From positions 4,347,501-4,411,500 of the forward strand of contig NZ_CP024923.1 of assembly GCF_002796605.1 (NCBI RefSeq): a DNA stretch of 64,000 nucleotides, read 5' to 3'. The notes beneath the pieces are model-generated. The model was not told the DNA's origin, did not search any database, and saw nothing but the letters and a program-made list of their open reading frames with translations. This DNA comes from Sphingomonas psychrotolerans. GTDB lineage: Bacteria; Pseudomonadota; Alphaproteobacteria; Sphingomonadales; Sphingomonadaceae. The translations under genes and the position numbers were made by a program. The stretch's first letter is position 1. The number at the start of each line of letters is the position of its first letter. Shown here piece by piece: positions 16,353 through 25,482 of the stretch.

Positions 16353-16696
16353 CAGTCGTTCGCGGGCTTGGCGCCGCCCAGCGGGCGCACTTCGGCGAGA
16401 GTCGCCTTGATCGCACGGACCTTGACGTTGGTGCCGAGCTCGATCTCGACCTCGGTCTCGTCGACCTTGGTGACCTTGCCGATCAGTCCGCCCGCGGTGA
16501 TCACGGTGTCGCCCTTCTTCACCCCGCCGACCGCGTCCTGCAGCGCCTTCATGCGCTTTTGCTGCGGACGGATCATCAGGAAGTAGAAGACCACGAAGAT
16601 GAGGACGAGCGGCAGCATCGTGACGATCGCGCCGGCGGTGCTTCCGCCCTGTGCCGCGGTGCCGGCTGCCTGTGCATATGCTGGGGTGGCGAACAT
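16352..16696 (-). CDS. yajC: Preprotein translocase subunit YajC
   Basis: This 114-residue protein has one membrane-spanning helix (about 24-42, TMLPLVLIFVVFYFLMIRPQ) directly followed by the diagnostic RPQQKRMKALQ. The small cytoplasmic domain carries VKKGDTVITAGGLIGKV, the YajC family hallmark. It associates with SecD and SecF. It is the first gene of the Sec accessory operon, and its stop codon shares one base with the secD start. The Ala/Gln-rich N-terminus before the helix is typical of alphaproteobacterial members. Confidence 0.97.
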   Translation of the reverse strand: MFATPAYAQAAGTAAQGGSTAGAIVTMLPLVLIFVVFYFLMIRPQQKRMKALQDAVGGVKKGDTVITAGGLIGKVTKVDETEVEIELGTNVKVRAIKATLAEVRPLGGAKPAND

Positions 16697-16837
16697 GGGT
16701 TTTTGATGCCTGGATTGCGGGGCGCGGAACGGCCCCGTTCAAGCGGGGCGCGCTAACATGCGACACAAAGCCGTGCAACTATTGTCGCTGTGCCTTGCAT
16801 CCTGCGCCGGACCGGAATAGAGGGCGCACCCTTGGTC

Positions 16838-16913
16838 GGGGCGTAGCGCAGCCTGGTAGCGCATCACACTGGGGGTGTGGGGGTCGCAGGTTCGAATCCT
16901 GTCGCCCCGACCA
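16838..16913 (+). tRNA. tRNA-Pro (anticodon GGG)
   Basis: A complete cloverleaf can be drawn. The acceptor stem CGGGGCG pairs with CGCCCCG. The D-arm is AGCGCAGCCTGGTAGCGCA. The anticodon stem TCACA/TGTGG carries loop CTGGGGG with anticodon GGG at 16871-16873. The T-arm is GTCGCAGGTTCGAATCCTGTC, and CCA is encoded at 16911-16913. It reads CCC/CCU proline codons. It is transcribed away from yajC and stands at the edge of a gene-poor stretch. Confidence 0.96.
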
Positions 16914-17515
16914 GTTTTAGTCAGGAGCTACCGGTATTTCGGTTGCTTCCTGAGAGTCGGCTCCAGGCCTCTGGCAATCACGGCGGCTTCGGCGAGGGCG
17001 CTTGACGGGCAGCAAACTCGGTGCGGGCGAACACGCTGCCGATTCGGCGTTCTAGCGCTGTCGGTTGTCGAAAAGCTCGCGCGAGTGAACTGCCTTCGCC
17101 GCCGGGACTCCATTTACGGCGAGCGGCCGCTGTCCGAGGAGATCGGTAGCTAAGCGCCCATTTGTTACTTGCAGAGCGGCCTGTACGACTCCCAAAACCC
17201 GCCATCCGTTCATGTGCAGAATCGCGAGCGCGCGATGTCGTTTTTTGATGGTCAGGTTCTCGGTCCGCCTCAGGAAACAAATCGGCAAAGCGCTCGGTCA
17301 GAAGAGGGGATGCAACCGATCCGCTGGCGCGATCTGACGCGCGTCGTAGTGAGATCGGCCAGTTTGCGGCCCACTTCCAGCAGATGTGCTTCGGCGAAGC
17401 GAACGTTCATTTGGCAGCATCCACCTCTTGACAGGCGATGACGACCTTGGACTTTCCTATTTGCCTTCGAGGCACGCCAAAAATACTCAGCGGACTTGCA
17501 ATCCGGTGGTGGCGA
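16914..17515. other. Gene-poor region downstream of tRNA-Pro
   Basis: About 600 bases hold no gene I can support. Base composition is visibly lower in G+C than its flanks (for example around 17160-17300 and 17440-17500). Short minus-strand frames occur: a 46-codon frame starting at the ATG near 17412, and 17052-17288, which contains RTENLTIKKRHRALAILHMNGWRVLG-type sequence. They look like fragments of one decayed gene rather than intact genes. Their position just 3' of a tRNA fits an old integration scar, but no tRNA 3'-end repeat or integrase was found. Confidence 0.4.
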
Positions 17516-18076
17516 TCAGCGCATAAGCACCGAATAGACCATGCCCATCTTGCCGTCCTTCATCTGCCCGTCCGTTAGATCCGTAGGGCAATCGCCGGTG
17601 TGCCTGGCGACGATCTTCTGGTTGTCGCCCTCGACGCTCAGGTCGAGGACTTCGTCCAGCGTATAGCCGGTCCGGACATCACCGGTCAGCGTACCCCGGG
17701 TCGTCACCGGCTTCATACCGGGCACGCCGCACACCGTGACATACCTGTAGCCGTTCGACGTCCTGGTGAAGTTGCGCGCGGTGCAGTCGCCGCCATTGCC
17801 GATTTGCTGAAATGCCGAATATCCGCTTTCGGATTTCTCCCCGACGCACAATTTGTCGGTCCATAGTTCGTCGCCATTGGCCGCGACATGGCTGAAGGTC
17901 CAGAGGCCAGCCTGGCGTTTCGGCGCGACGATATTGGGGGCGGCATCTCCGCTTGCGCCCGCCGCGGCTTCGGTCGGTCCCGTGGTGGCGGCGGTGTCGT
18001 TGGCGGGCGGGGTCACCGGTGACGGCGAGCAGGCAGTGGCGGCGAGGAGCCCCGCAGCGGCAAGAGCGATGCGCAT
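17516..18076 (-). CDS. DUF3617 family lipoprotein
   Basis: This 186-residue protein has a lipoprotein-type signal (LLAATACSPS, Cys near residue 16), a low-complexity Ala/Thr/Pro linker, and a DUF3617 domain from about residue 52. Marks are KRQAGLWTFSHVAANG, KLCVGEKSE, GGDCTARNFTR, RYVTVCGVPG and GDCPTDLTDGQMKDGK. Paired Cys residues suggest disulfides in the periplasm. DUF3617 proteins are widespread in sphingomonads and have no known function. GGAGA lies about 7 bases upstream of the ATG. A secreted discoidin-like protein gene lies 23 bases upstream on the same strand, so the two may be co-transcribed. Confidence 0.82.
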   Translation of the reverse strand: MRIALAAAGLLAATACSPSPVTPPANDTAATTGPTEAAAGASGDAAPNIVAPKRQAGLWTFSHVAANGDELWTDKLCVGEKSESGYSAFQQIGNGGDCTARNFTRTSNGYRYVTVCGVPGMKPVTTRGTLTGDVRTGYTLDEVLDLSVEGDNQKIVARHTGDCPTDLTDGQMKDGKMGMVYSVLMR

Positions 18077-18099
18077 GAGATTGTCTCCGATTCTGAGGG

Positions 18100-18969
18100 T
18101 CAGCAGCCGCCGGCTTTGTTGCTGGTCTTCTCTGCTGTGTAGTAATCAGCATAGGCGTCGCGCGCCGACGGATCGTTCTTGCGCACCAGGCCGCGGAAGC
18201 CGCGTCCATCGGGAGTCATCTGGAACAGTCCCGTCCGCCGCGTCGTGTCGCCAGCGGAGTCGGTCTCGACGATGTCGAGCTTCATCACGCGGCCGCTGAC
18301 CGTTCCGGTCACCCGGCTCTGCTGATATTCGTAGCAGCCGGTCACCTTGTCGCCCTGCTGGTGCAAGCGGATCCAGCCAAGGCCGCTGCCGCCTTCATAC
18401 TTGCCGGTGAAATCGGGCGTGTCCCCGCTCTGCGTCGTCGCGCGACCATAGCCGTGGAAGCCGGTGAAGCCGGTATAGTCGTCGCCATGATTGCCGAGGA
18501 TCGTCAGCCGCACCCAGCGCCCGGTCGGGCGTTCCTCCGGCTTGAACGCGAAGGACTGGCCGTTCGCGTTCATCCGCAAATTGCCTGAAAGGACTTTCTC
18601 GAACCCGGAATTGGCCGAGCTGTTCGACAGTTCGACGGTAAAGCCCTTCGGCGCCTTCTGGTTGCGGTTCAGCCCCCCGGTATCGAAGGCGATCCGGCTG
18701 AGTTCGGTCTCTTCGGCCAATTCGAGCACGAACACCGCGCCGCCGTCGCCGGTCCAGTCGGTGCTCGCCGAATCGTCGATCAGGTTGAACGGGCTCGATT
18801 CCATTCGGTTGAGCGGGGAGTTGTCTGGAAATTCGAGGATGTCCGCCCCGGCCCGGTAGCTGAACAAGTCGGTCGCCGCGCCCTGCGCCAGCGCGGGCGC
18901 GGCCAGCAACAGTCCTGCGCCGATCATCGGCAATGCTGCGCCCATGTGGGCCTTGCGAAGCGCGGTCAT
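18100..18969 (-). CDS. Secreted protein with discoidin (F5/8 type C)-like domain
   Basis: This 289-residue protein has a signal peptide (cleavage after LAQG, about residue 30). Residues about 35-185 read like a galactose-binding/discoidin beta-sandwich: NLIDDSASTDWTGDGG, LSRIAFDTGGLNRN, GFTVELSNSSANSGFEKVLSG, RPTGRWVRLTILGNHG. A second small domain about 200-285 contains YEGGSGLGWIRLHQQGDKVTGCYEYQQSRVTGTVSGRVM, similar to beta-rich modules that bind small ligands. No catalytic motif is seen. The start at 18969 is supported by GGGAGAAAG upstream. It is likely periplasmic or surface-bound, perhaps carbohydrate-binding; this is inference from fold resemblance. Confidence 0.68.
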   Translation of the reverse strand: MTALRKAHMGAALPMIGAGLLLAAPALAQGAATDLFSYRAGADILEFPDNSPLNRMESSPFNLIDDSASTDWTGDGGAVFVLELAEETELSRIAFDTGGLNRNQKAPKGFTVELSNSSANSGFEKVLSGNLRMNANGQSFAFKPEERPTGRWVRLTILGNHGDDYTGFTGFHGYGRATTQSGDTPDFTGKYEGGSGLGWIRLHQQGDKVTGCYEYQQSRVTGTVSGRVMKLDIVETDSAGDTTRRTGLFQMTPDGRGFRGLVRKNDPSARDAYADYYTAEKTSNKAGGC

Positions 18970-19119
18970 CGACTTTCTCCCACCCTGAAACTGTGGATGG
19001 CAAGACGGCGAAAGCGCGCGGAAGCGGACACGCTGCGCAAAAGTTTTTTGCGAAGACGTTTTCGTTGGAGCTTCGCCCCGCGCTCCCATAGCCTCTGCCG
19101 GCGCCGGGGGGAGACCAGC

Positions 19120-21551
19120 ATGCATGGGGTGAGCGAGACGGATTGGGCCACAATCCAGGCACTGTTTGAGGATCTGGTCGATTTCCCGCCTGACGAGCAG
19201 GAACGCCGGCTCAAGCGCTCAACCCAACCTTCGGCGATCGTCAGCCAGACCGAGGCGCTGCTAGCCGCTGCCCGGGCGGACGGAATCCTCGACATGGCGA
19301 CGCCCTCGATCGACTTGCCCGGCGGCCCAACCGGTTATCGTTCGCTGGCCGAAGGCCAGATCGTCGGCGGTTTCACCGTGGATCGCCTGATCGGGCGCGG
19401 CGGCATGGGCGAAGTCTATCTGGCGCATCGCACGACGGAGGATTTCGAACAGCGTGTCGCACTCAAGATGCTACGCGCCGAAGCCAGCGACCGGGGCGAC
19501 ATGTTCGCCCGCGAACGCCGCTTGCTCGCGCGGCTGGAGCATCCCGGCATCGCCCGCCTGATCGACGCCGGAATTGCCGAGGACGGACGCCCGTTCATGG
19601 CGATGGAATATGTGGATGGCGAGCCGATCGATATATGGTGTCGCACCCACAAGGCTGATCTGGACACGCGCCTGACCCTGTTTCGCAATGTCTGCGAAGC
19701 GGTCTCCTATGCACATGGCCATCTGGTCATCCACCGCGATATCAAACCGTCGAACATCGTGATCGAGGCCGGCGGCAAGCCGCGCCTGCTCGATTTCGGC
19801 ATCGCCAAATTGCTCGACGATACGGCCGCGGTGCCGATCGTGACCCAGGCGATGCTGACTCCCGAACATGCCGCCCCGAGCAACTCGATGGCGACGAGGC
19901 GTCGGTCGCCACCGACGTCTACGGGCTCGGCATATTGCTGTACGAACTGGTCACCGGCGTCGGCCCCTGGCACCGCGAAGGCGCGTCGGTGCCGGCGATC
20001 ATCCGGCGTGTGCTCTATGAGGATCCGGCGCTGCCGAGCCGCGCGGCGACGCGCGACGACGCGCCCGTCCCCGCGGCGCGCATCCGCGGCGATCTCGACG
20101 CCATCATCCTGAAGGCGATGCGGCGCGAACCCGGCGACCGCTACCGGAGCGCGACCGAACTTGCCGAGGATGTCGCCCGGCATCAGGCGCTCAAGCCCGT
20201 CCGCGCACGCGAAGGATCGACGCGCTACGCCGTCGGCCGGTTCGTGCGGCGCTATCGCTGGGCGACCGCGGCCACCGCGGCGGCGCTGCTGGCCTTGCTG
20301 GTCGGTGCCGCCGGGATCGCATGGCAGGCGCGCCAGACCGCGATCGAACGCGATCTCGCACTAGCCGAGGCGCGCCGTTCCGAAGCGATCAACCAGATGC
20401 TGACGGTGATGGTCCGCGAAACTGCGGAATCGGATGCCGGCGAGAACACCACGCTCAAGCAGATGCTCGACCAGACTGCGGAGCGGCTGGTCGGTTCGGT
20501 TGACACCAGCACGCGGTCGGCGGCGCTGATCAACACTTTGTTCGACCTCTATTCGAACATCGAGGATTTGGCGGGCGCGGATTCGCTGATCACCCGCGCG
20601 CTCGCGCGCGGCATCGGCAAGGGCGACGAAGTGGCCACCGCGCAGCTCAAGACACGTGCCGCCTCCGCCGCTGCGAGCCTGGGCCGGACGGACGAGATCG
20701 CACCGTTGCTCGACGCGGCGGAACCCGTGTTCCGGCGCGACCCCGAACGCTTCGCCAGCGAATTGCTGGACGTGGACCAGGCGCGGGCCCAGCTGCTGCG
20801 GCGAACCGGCAAGGTCGAGGAGGCGATCAAATTGCTCGGCGACACGCTTCCCCGCGCCGACCGCATCTACGTCGAGAACCATCGCGACCTGCTGACGATC
20901 TACAATAATTTGCTGGTCTATATGCTCGAGGCCAATCAGCTCGACGCGATGCCGGCGGTTTTCGCGCGTGCCGATGCGGTGCTCAAGCGGACCGGGCAGG
21001 AAGCCAGCATGCAGGGCCTGGGGATCGCCCAGCTGAAGGGCGTGCGCCAGTTAAAGCTGGATCGGCCCGCGGCAGCGGAACCCGTGTTCGCCGACATCGC
21101 CGCGAAGCGACGCGCACGCTTCGGGCGCTCGGCAGGCCTCGCCGTCGACTTGCTCCAGCTCGGCCGCGCGCAGCTCGCGCTCCGCAAATATGCCGAGGCG
21201 AGCCATTCGCTGGCCGAGGCGGAGGTAATGTCGATCGAGAAATTGAGCCCGGCCGCGCCGCCCACCATCGTCGTCGGCGCGACCTTGGCCGAAGCGCAGG
21301 CCGAAGCCGGCGATCCGGCCGCGGCGATGCGCACGCTCGATCGGATCGAACCGATCGTAAAGGCGATGCCCCCCAACCCCTTCTATCCGATCGTCCTGCG
21401 CGCCCGCGCCATTGCCCTGCTCAAGCAAGGGAAGCGCGTCGAGGCGCTCGCGGCGCTGGACCAGGCCGAGAAGCTGTTTCGCGCGCTGGGGCCTGCCGGC
21501 GCGAGCTATATCAAGGGATTGCCGGCGTTGCGGGCGCGACTGACGGGTTAG
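19120..21551 (+). pseudogene. Ser/Thr protein kinase with TM and TPR-like domain, frameshifted
   Basis: The first part (19120-19877) encodes an N-terminal extension and an eukaryotic-like kinase domain: glycine loop IGRGGMGEV at residues 91-99, catalytic lysine VALK (Lys116), HRDIKPSN and DFGIAK. At a CCCC run (19874-19877) the frame is lost exactly at the APE motif. Adding one C restores AAPEQL and continues in the frame that stays open from 19878 to 21551. That frame encodes the kinase C-lobe (DVYGLGILLYELVTG), a transmembrane helix (about 20271-20335) and helical TPR-like repeats to the end. As written, translation from 19120 ends at 20112 without a complete kinase; an internal ATG at 19935 could express the C-terminal part. 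Kinases of this type act with ECF43-class sigma factors, and such a gene lies convergent next door. A sequencing error is possible. Confidence 0.85.
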
Positions 21552-22084
21552 GCCGTCGCCATTTCGTGGTGGATCCACGCACGTGCCTGGACCCACCAGC
21601 GCCGGACGGTTCGGTCGCTGACGCCGAGCACGGCCGCGGTTTCGCGTTCGTCCATCCCGGCAAAGAACCGGCAATCGACCACCTGCGCAAGATTGGCGTC
21701 GAACTGGGACAGCAGCTTCAGCGCATCGCCGAGACGAACGACATCGGCGTCTTCGGGCACGGCCGCGGCAAGTGAATCGAGCTGCTGGGTAAAGCTGTAG
21801 GTCGGCGCATTGCGCTTCGAGGCAAGCCGGGCGCGCGCGGCGTCGATCAATATGTGGCGGATCGCGGTGGCCGCGCAGCCGAGGAATTGCGACTGACTCT
21901 CCCAACCCTGGCGCGAGCGCAGCTTCATATAGGCTTCGTTGATCAGCGCCGTCGGCTGCAGCGTCTGCGGCGATCCGGCTCGGAAATGTTCGCGGCGCGC
22001 GATCGCGCGAAGTTCGGCGTAGAGGCCTTCGATCAGTTCGTCGGCGACCGGCGATTTGTCGTCCGGCCCGGTGATCCTGTCCAT
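21548..22084 (-). CDS. ECF sigma factor, ECF43/TIGR02999-like
   Basis: This 178-residue sigma-70 family protein has a region 2 part in ELIEGLYAELRAIARREHFRAG, TLQPTALINEAYMKLRSRQGWESQSQFLGCAATAIRHILIDAARAR, the hallmark of the TIGR02999 (ECF43) class. Region 4 follows, with FFAGMDERETAAVLGVSDRTVRRWWVQARAWI as the DNA-binding helix-turn-helix. There is no anti-sigma gene nearby, which is normal because this class is associated with Ser/Thr kinases; a Vibrio member is activated by threonine phosphorylation. The kinase gene lies convergent and their stop codons overlap (TTAG at 21548-21551). In-frame ATGs at 22120 and 22144 are alternatives; no strong ribosome site decides. Confidence 0.87.
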   Translation of the reverse strand: MDRITGPDDKSPVADELIEGLYAELRAIARREHFRAGSPQTLQPTALINEAYMKLRSRQGWESQSQFLGCAATAIRHILIDAARARLASKRNAPTYSFTQQLDSLAAAVPEDADVVRLGDALKLLSQFDANLAQVVDCRFFAGMDERETAAVLGVSDRTVRRWWVQARAWIHHEMATA

Positions 22085-22203
22085 TGCTACGCTGCGCCCA
22101 CCCCAAGACCCGCTTTTCATGCGGCCAAGGCGCGCGGATGGCAAGCGGGCGCCCGATCAATGGGCGCCCGCCTCGTCTCATTCCCGGTCAGCCAGCGCCT
22201 GCC

Positions 22204-25200
22204 TTACCAGCCGAAGGTCATGCCGGCGCGGCCGCCGGTTGAGCCCTTGACGGTGGAGCCCGCAAATCCGCCGCTCACCCAAATGTGATCGGTCACCCTG
22301 GCGACGACGGCACCCGAGAAGCCCTGCTCGCTGCGATAGGTGGCCAGGTTGAACGATACCGCCACCGTCATGTCCGGTGGCATCACGGTGCCGCCGAGCG
22401 CCATGGCTGCAGCGATACCACCATTGGCGGCACGGGCCTGTCGCCCGAGCACCCGGCTCTGGTTCTCGAGCACGCTGGTGCGGCTCTCCAGAGCACCGGT
22501 TCTGCCCTCCAGCAACGTCGCGCGATTCTCGAGTGCTGTGGCACGCCCGTCGAGGCCGGCGAGTCGAGTCACATCGAGCGTCGAGGTGGCCAGATTGCCC
22601 AACGCATCCGTACTGATCAGCGAGAGCGCCCCGGCCTGGGCGACCCGGCTCGCCGACGAGGCGATACCAGCGGCCGTGTAGGTCGACGCCGACGTCCCCA
22701 GCGCGACTTGCCCCGCGCGGCTTGCCACCGCGCCATTGCCGATCGCAACCGATCCGTCCCCGGTTGCGCTGCTCGCGTTACCGAGCGCGACGGCTCCCGT
22801 GCCGGTCGCGCTGTTGTTCGCACCCAGTGCAATGGCACCGGTTCCGGTCGCGACATTGGGATCGCCGATCGCAACGGCGCCATCACCCGACGCAGTATTT
22901 CCCGCGCCGATCGACACGGCCTTGCCGCCCACCGCACGCGCGGCCGAACCGATCGCAACCGATTGTGCACCGCTGGCAAGGCTGCCGCCGCCGACCGCAA
23001 TCGCTTCGGCACCCGTCGCCTGCGGCAACGCGCCGGTGCTATTGGCGCGGAAGTAAGCGCCGTTGGCCAGCGCTGTATTGGCGGTGGCTTGCGCAAGCGC
23101 TGCATTGCCGCCGGCGGTGAACACGGCCGCATCCAGCTGCCCCTTGGTCACTGCATCGTTCGCATTGATGCCATCGGCAACGTTGACGATCCGTTTGGTC
23201 GCTGCGGTCGTGTTGAACGTCGCGGCCGCAGCCGCCGAAATACCCACCGACACTGTATCGGTCTCGTCGGCGACGGTACCACTTCCAAGTGCAGTCGATC
23301 GCATTGCCATTGCCTGGGCATTGGCGCCAAGTGCCGTGCTGCGTGTCGCGCTGGCCCCGCTGAACAGGCCCAGCGTTACCGATGCGTCGCCGCTTGCGAC
23401 GCTGCTTGCGCCAACGGCGGTGGCCGACGCGCCAGTCGCGCGCGATTGGCCACCCAGCGCAGTGGCGCTCAAGTTGCTTGCAACCGTTCCCTGACCGACC
23501 GCCGTTGAAAGGAAAGCGGTGGCTTGTGCACCATCGCCGACCGCTGCCGCCTGACTATTGGCTGTTGCGTTGTTGCCGAAGGCGCTGCCGCCGGCGGCTG
23601 TCGTGTTGCGACCGACCGCCACGCCGCCGGTTGCCGTCGCGCCATTACCGACTGCAGTCGAGAACGCCCCGGTTGCGGTCGTGGCAGCACTGGTCGTGCC
23701 ACCAATCGCCAGGCCGCCGCCCGTTGTTGTAGCCCCGCCGCCTACGGCGATGCCGCCACCATTTGCGGCCGCCGTAGCGGATGCTCCGTTGCCGATCGCA
23801 ATCGAATCGCGAGTGGCTGCGTTGGCGGAATAGCCCAGGCTGGTCGCGCCAGACGCGGTGGCCTGTGCCGCCGTGCCGATTGCGGTCGAAAACGTCTGCG
23901 TCGCCGCCGAATCATAACCGTATGACGCACTCCTGTCGCCGCTCGCCGTCGATCGTCCGCCCGTAGCGGTCGTGCGATCCCCCGTCGCCACAGCCAGCGC
24001 GCCCGTGGCCGTCGAGTAAGCCTGCGTTGCCTGCGATTGCGTGCCGCTGGCGGTGGAGAAACTCCCCGACGCGAGCGACAGGCCGCCGGTCGCGTTGGCA
24101 CTGCCGCCGGTCGCCCGGGCGCCGCGGCCAAGCGCGGTGCCGAACTCGCCTGCGATCGTATCGGCGCCGATAGCGACCGCTTCGTCACCCTGCGCATCCG
24201 CGCGCAATCCGGCCGCGATCGATCCAGTCGTCCGGGCCTTCGCTTCCAGGCCCAGCGCGATGGCTGCCGTCCCCTGCGCGTTGGAGGTCAGCCCCAGCGC
24301 GACGGCGCCATCGCCGTTGGCGATATTATCCGCGCCGATCGCGACAGCACCGTTGCCGGTCGCTGTGTTCGGATCGCCGATCGCCACGGCTCCGTTTCCT
24401 GTCGCAGTCTGCCCCTGTCCCAAGGCTACGGCGCCAATGCCCGTGGCGGTGCTGCTGGCGGTCTGCACGCTGTTGGCGCCAGTGCCCGATTTGACCGCAC
24501 CCGCCGAAGCGGCGACCGCGTCGAGCTGCGCCTTGTTCACCGCATCGGTCGCGGCGGTACCGGCCGCGACGTTGACGATCTGACGCTCCGAACCCACGCT
24601 ACCGATCGACAAGGTGTTGACACGGTCGGCGAGCGACGACGCCCCCAGGGCAATGGCGTTGTTCGCCGTCGACTGTGAGTCCTGGCCGATCGCGGTGCCG
24701 AAATTCCCGATCGTCGTGGCACGCCGCCCGAGCGCTAGCCCTCCGCCCGTGGCATTGCTGTCGCCACCGATCGCAATCGATTCCAGCCCGGTAGCGATTG
24801 CCGATACCCCCCGATCGCCGTTGATGTTCCCGGCAAAGGCGGACAGGCGCTCATCCGCTGTCGCAGCATCGAGCTGGCCCTTGTTCACAGCATCGGAACT
24901 TTGCGTGCCGGCAGCGACGTTGACGATCTGACGCTGCGATGCGGCAGTGCCCACGGATACGGTGTTGGCACGGTCGGCAACGGAGTATGATCCCAACGCG
25001 ACGCCACCGCTCGCCAGCACTTCGGACGAACTGCCGACCGCCGTCGCGGTTGAAACATTCGCCTTGGAGAATGCGCCAACCGCGACTGAGGTGAAGCCGA
25101 ACGCCTGAGAGGATGTGCCGATAGCAGCCGTGTATTGCCCAGACGTGCTGGCACCATTGCCGATGGCTATCGCATTGGTGCCCGCGGCAGTGCTTGCCCG

Positions 25201-25482
25201 ACCGATTGCCGTGGAGTCATCGTCGGCACTGGCCTGCCATCCCACCGCAGTCGAACGCGTTGCAGCGGTCGTATCCGCGCCGATGGCTACGCTGCCGTCG
25301 CCGGTTATCGACGCATTGTTACCGCACGCCACATCGCGGTCCTTGCCGGCCGCGATGGTTCCGGCGTCGGCGTTCGCCGTGTTCTTGCAGATCACATTCT
25401 GAGCTTGAGCCGCCGAAGGCAGCATGGACGCGGCGGCGATCGCAAACGGCGCCGAAGCAGCGAGCAGCATAGTATTACGCAT
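22204..25482 (-). CDS. Trimeric autotransporter adhesin (YadA-like)
   Basis: This protein of about 1092 residues has a signal peptide ending PSAAQAQ (about residue 28). A very long head of YadA-type left-handed beta-roll repeats follows (motifs such as AIGNGASTSGQYTAAIG and AVAIGDPNTATGNGAVAIG). Several neck modules (DAVNKGQLDAA, DAVNKAQLDAV, NDAVTKGQLDAA) interrupt it. A coiled-coil stalk with ALENR/LEGRTGALESRTSVLENQ comes next, then a C-terminal membrane anchor ending AGMTFGW. The product should trimerise, thread its own barrel in the outer membrane and display the head for attachment or aggregation. GGGGAT upstream supports ATG 25482; an ATG at 25497 is also possible. The DNA is internally repetitive, so assembly collapse or expansion is a risk. 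No accessory gene is adjacent. Confidence 0.93.
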   Translation of the reverse strand: MRNTMLLAASAPFAIAAASMLPSAAQAQNVICKNTANADAGTIAAGKDRDVACGNNASITGDGSVAIGADTTAATRSTAVGWQASADDDSTAIGRASTAAGTNAIAIGNGASTSGQYTAAIGTSSQAFGFTSVAVGAFSKANVSTATAVGSSSEVLASGGVALGSYSVADRANTVSVGTAASQRQIVNVAAGTQSSDAVNKGQLDAATADERLSAFAGNINGDRGVSAIATGLESIAIGGDSNATGGGLALGRRATTIGNFGTAIGQDSQSTANNAIALGASSLADRVNTLSIGSVGSERQIVNVAAGTAATDAVNKAQLDAVAASAGAVKSGTGANSVQTASSTATGIGAVALGQGQTATGNGAVAIGDPNTATGNGAVAIGADNIANGDGAVALGLTSNAQGTAAIALGLEAKARTTGSIAAGLRADAQGDEAVAIGADTIAGEFGTALGRGARATGGSANATGGLSLASGSFSTASGTQSQATQAYSTATGALAVATGDRTTATGGRSTASGDRSASYGYDSAATQTFSTAIGTAAQATASGATSLGYSANAATRDSIAIGNGASATAAANGGGIAVGGGATTTGGGLAIGGTTSAATTATGAFSTAVGNGATATGGVAVGRNTTAAGGSAFGNNATANSQAAAVGDGAQATAFLSTAVGQGTVASNLSATALGGQSRATGASATAVGASSVASGDASVTLGLFSGASATRSTALGANAQAMAMRSTALGSGTVADETDTVSVGISAAAAATFNTTAATKRIVNVADGINANDAVTKGQLDAAVFTAGGNAALAQATANTALANGAYFRANSTGALPQATGAEAIAVGGGSLASGAQSVAIGSAARAVGGKAVSIGAGNTASGDGAVAIGDPNVATGTGAIALGANNSATGTGAVALGNASSATGDGSVAIGNGAVASRAGQVALGTSASTYTAAGIASSASRVAQAGALSLISTDALGNLATSTLDVTRLAGLDGRATALENRATLLEGRTGALESRTSVLENQSRVLGRQARAANGGIAAAMALGGTVMPPDMTVAVSFNLATYRSEQGFSGAVVARVTDHIWVSGGFAGSTVKGSTGGRAGMTFGW

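Noticed and set aside
19935..21551. An independent TPR regulator gene separate from the kinase
   Set aside because: Its first residues are the C-lobe of the kinase (YELVTGVGPWHREG), and adding one base restores a single continuous protein.
22204..25482. Regular short DNA repeats that could be mistaken for a CRISPR array
   Set aside because: The repeats are in frame and encode YadA head units. There are no constant repeats with unique spacers, and no cas genes.
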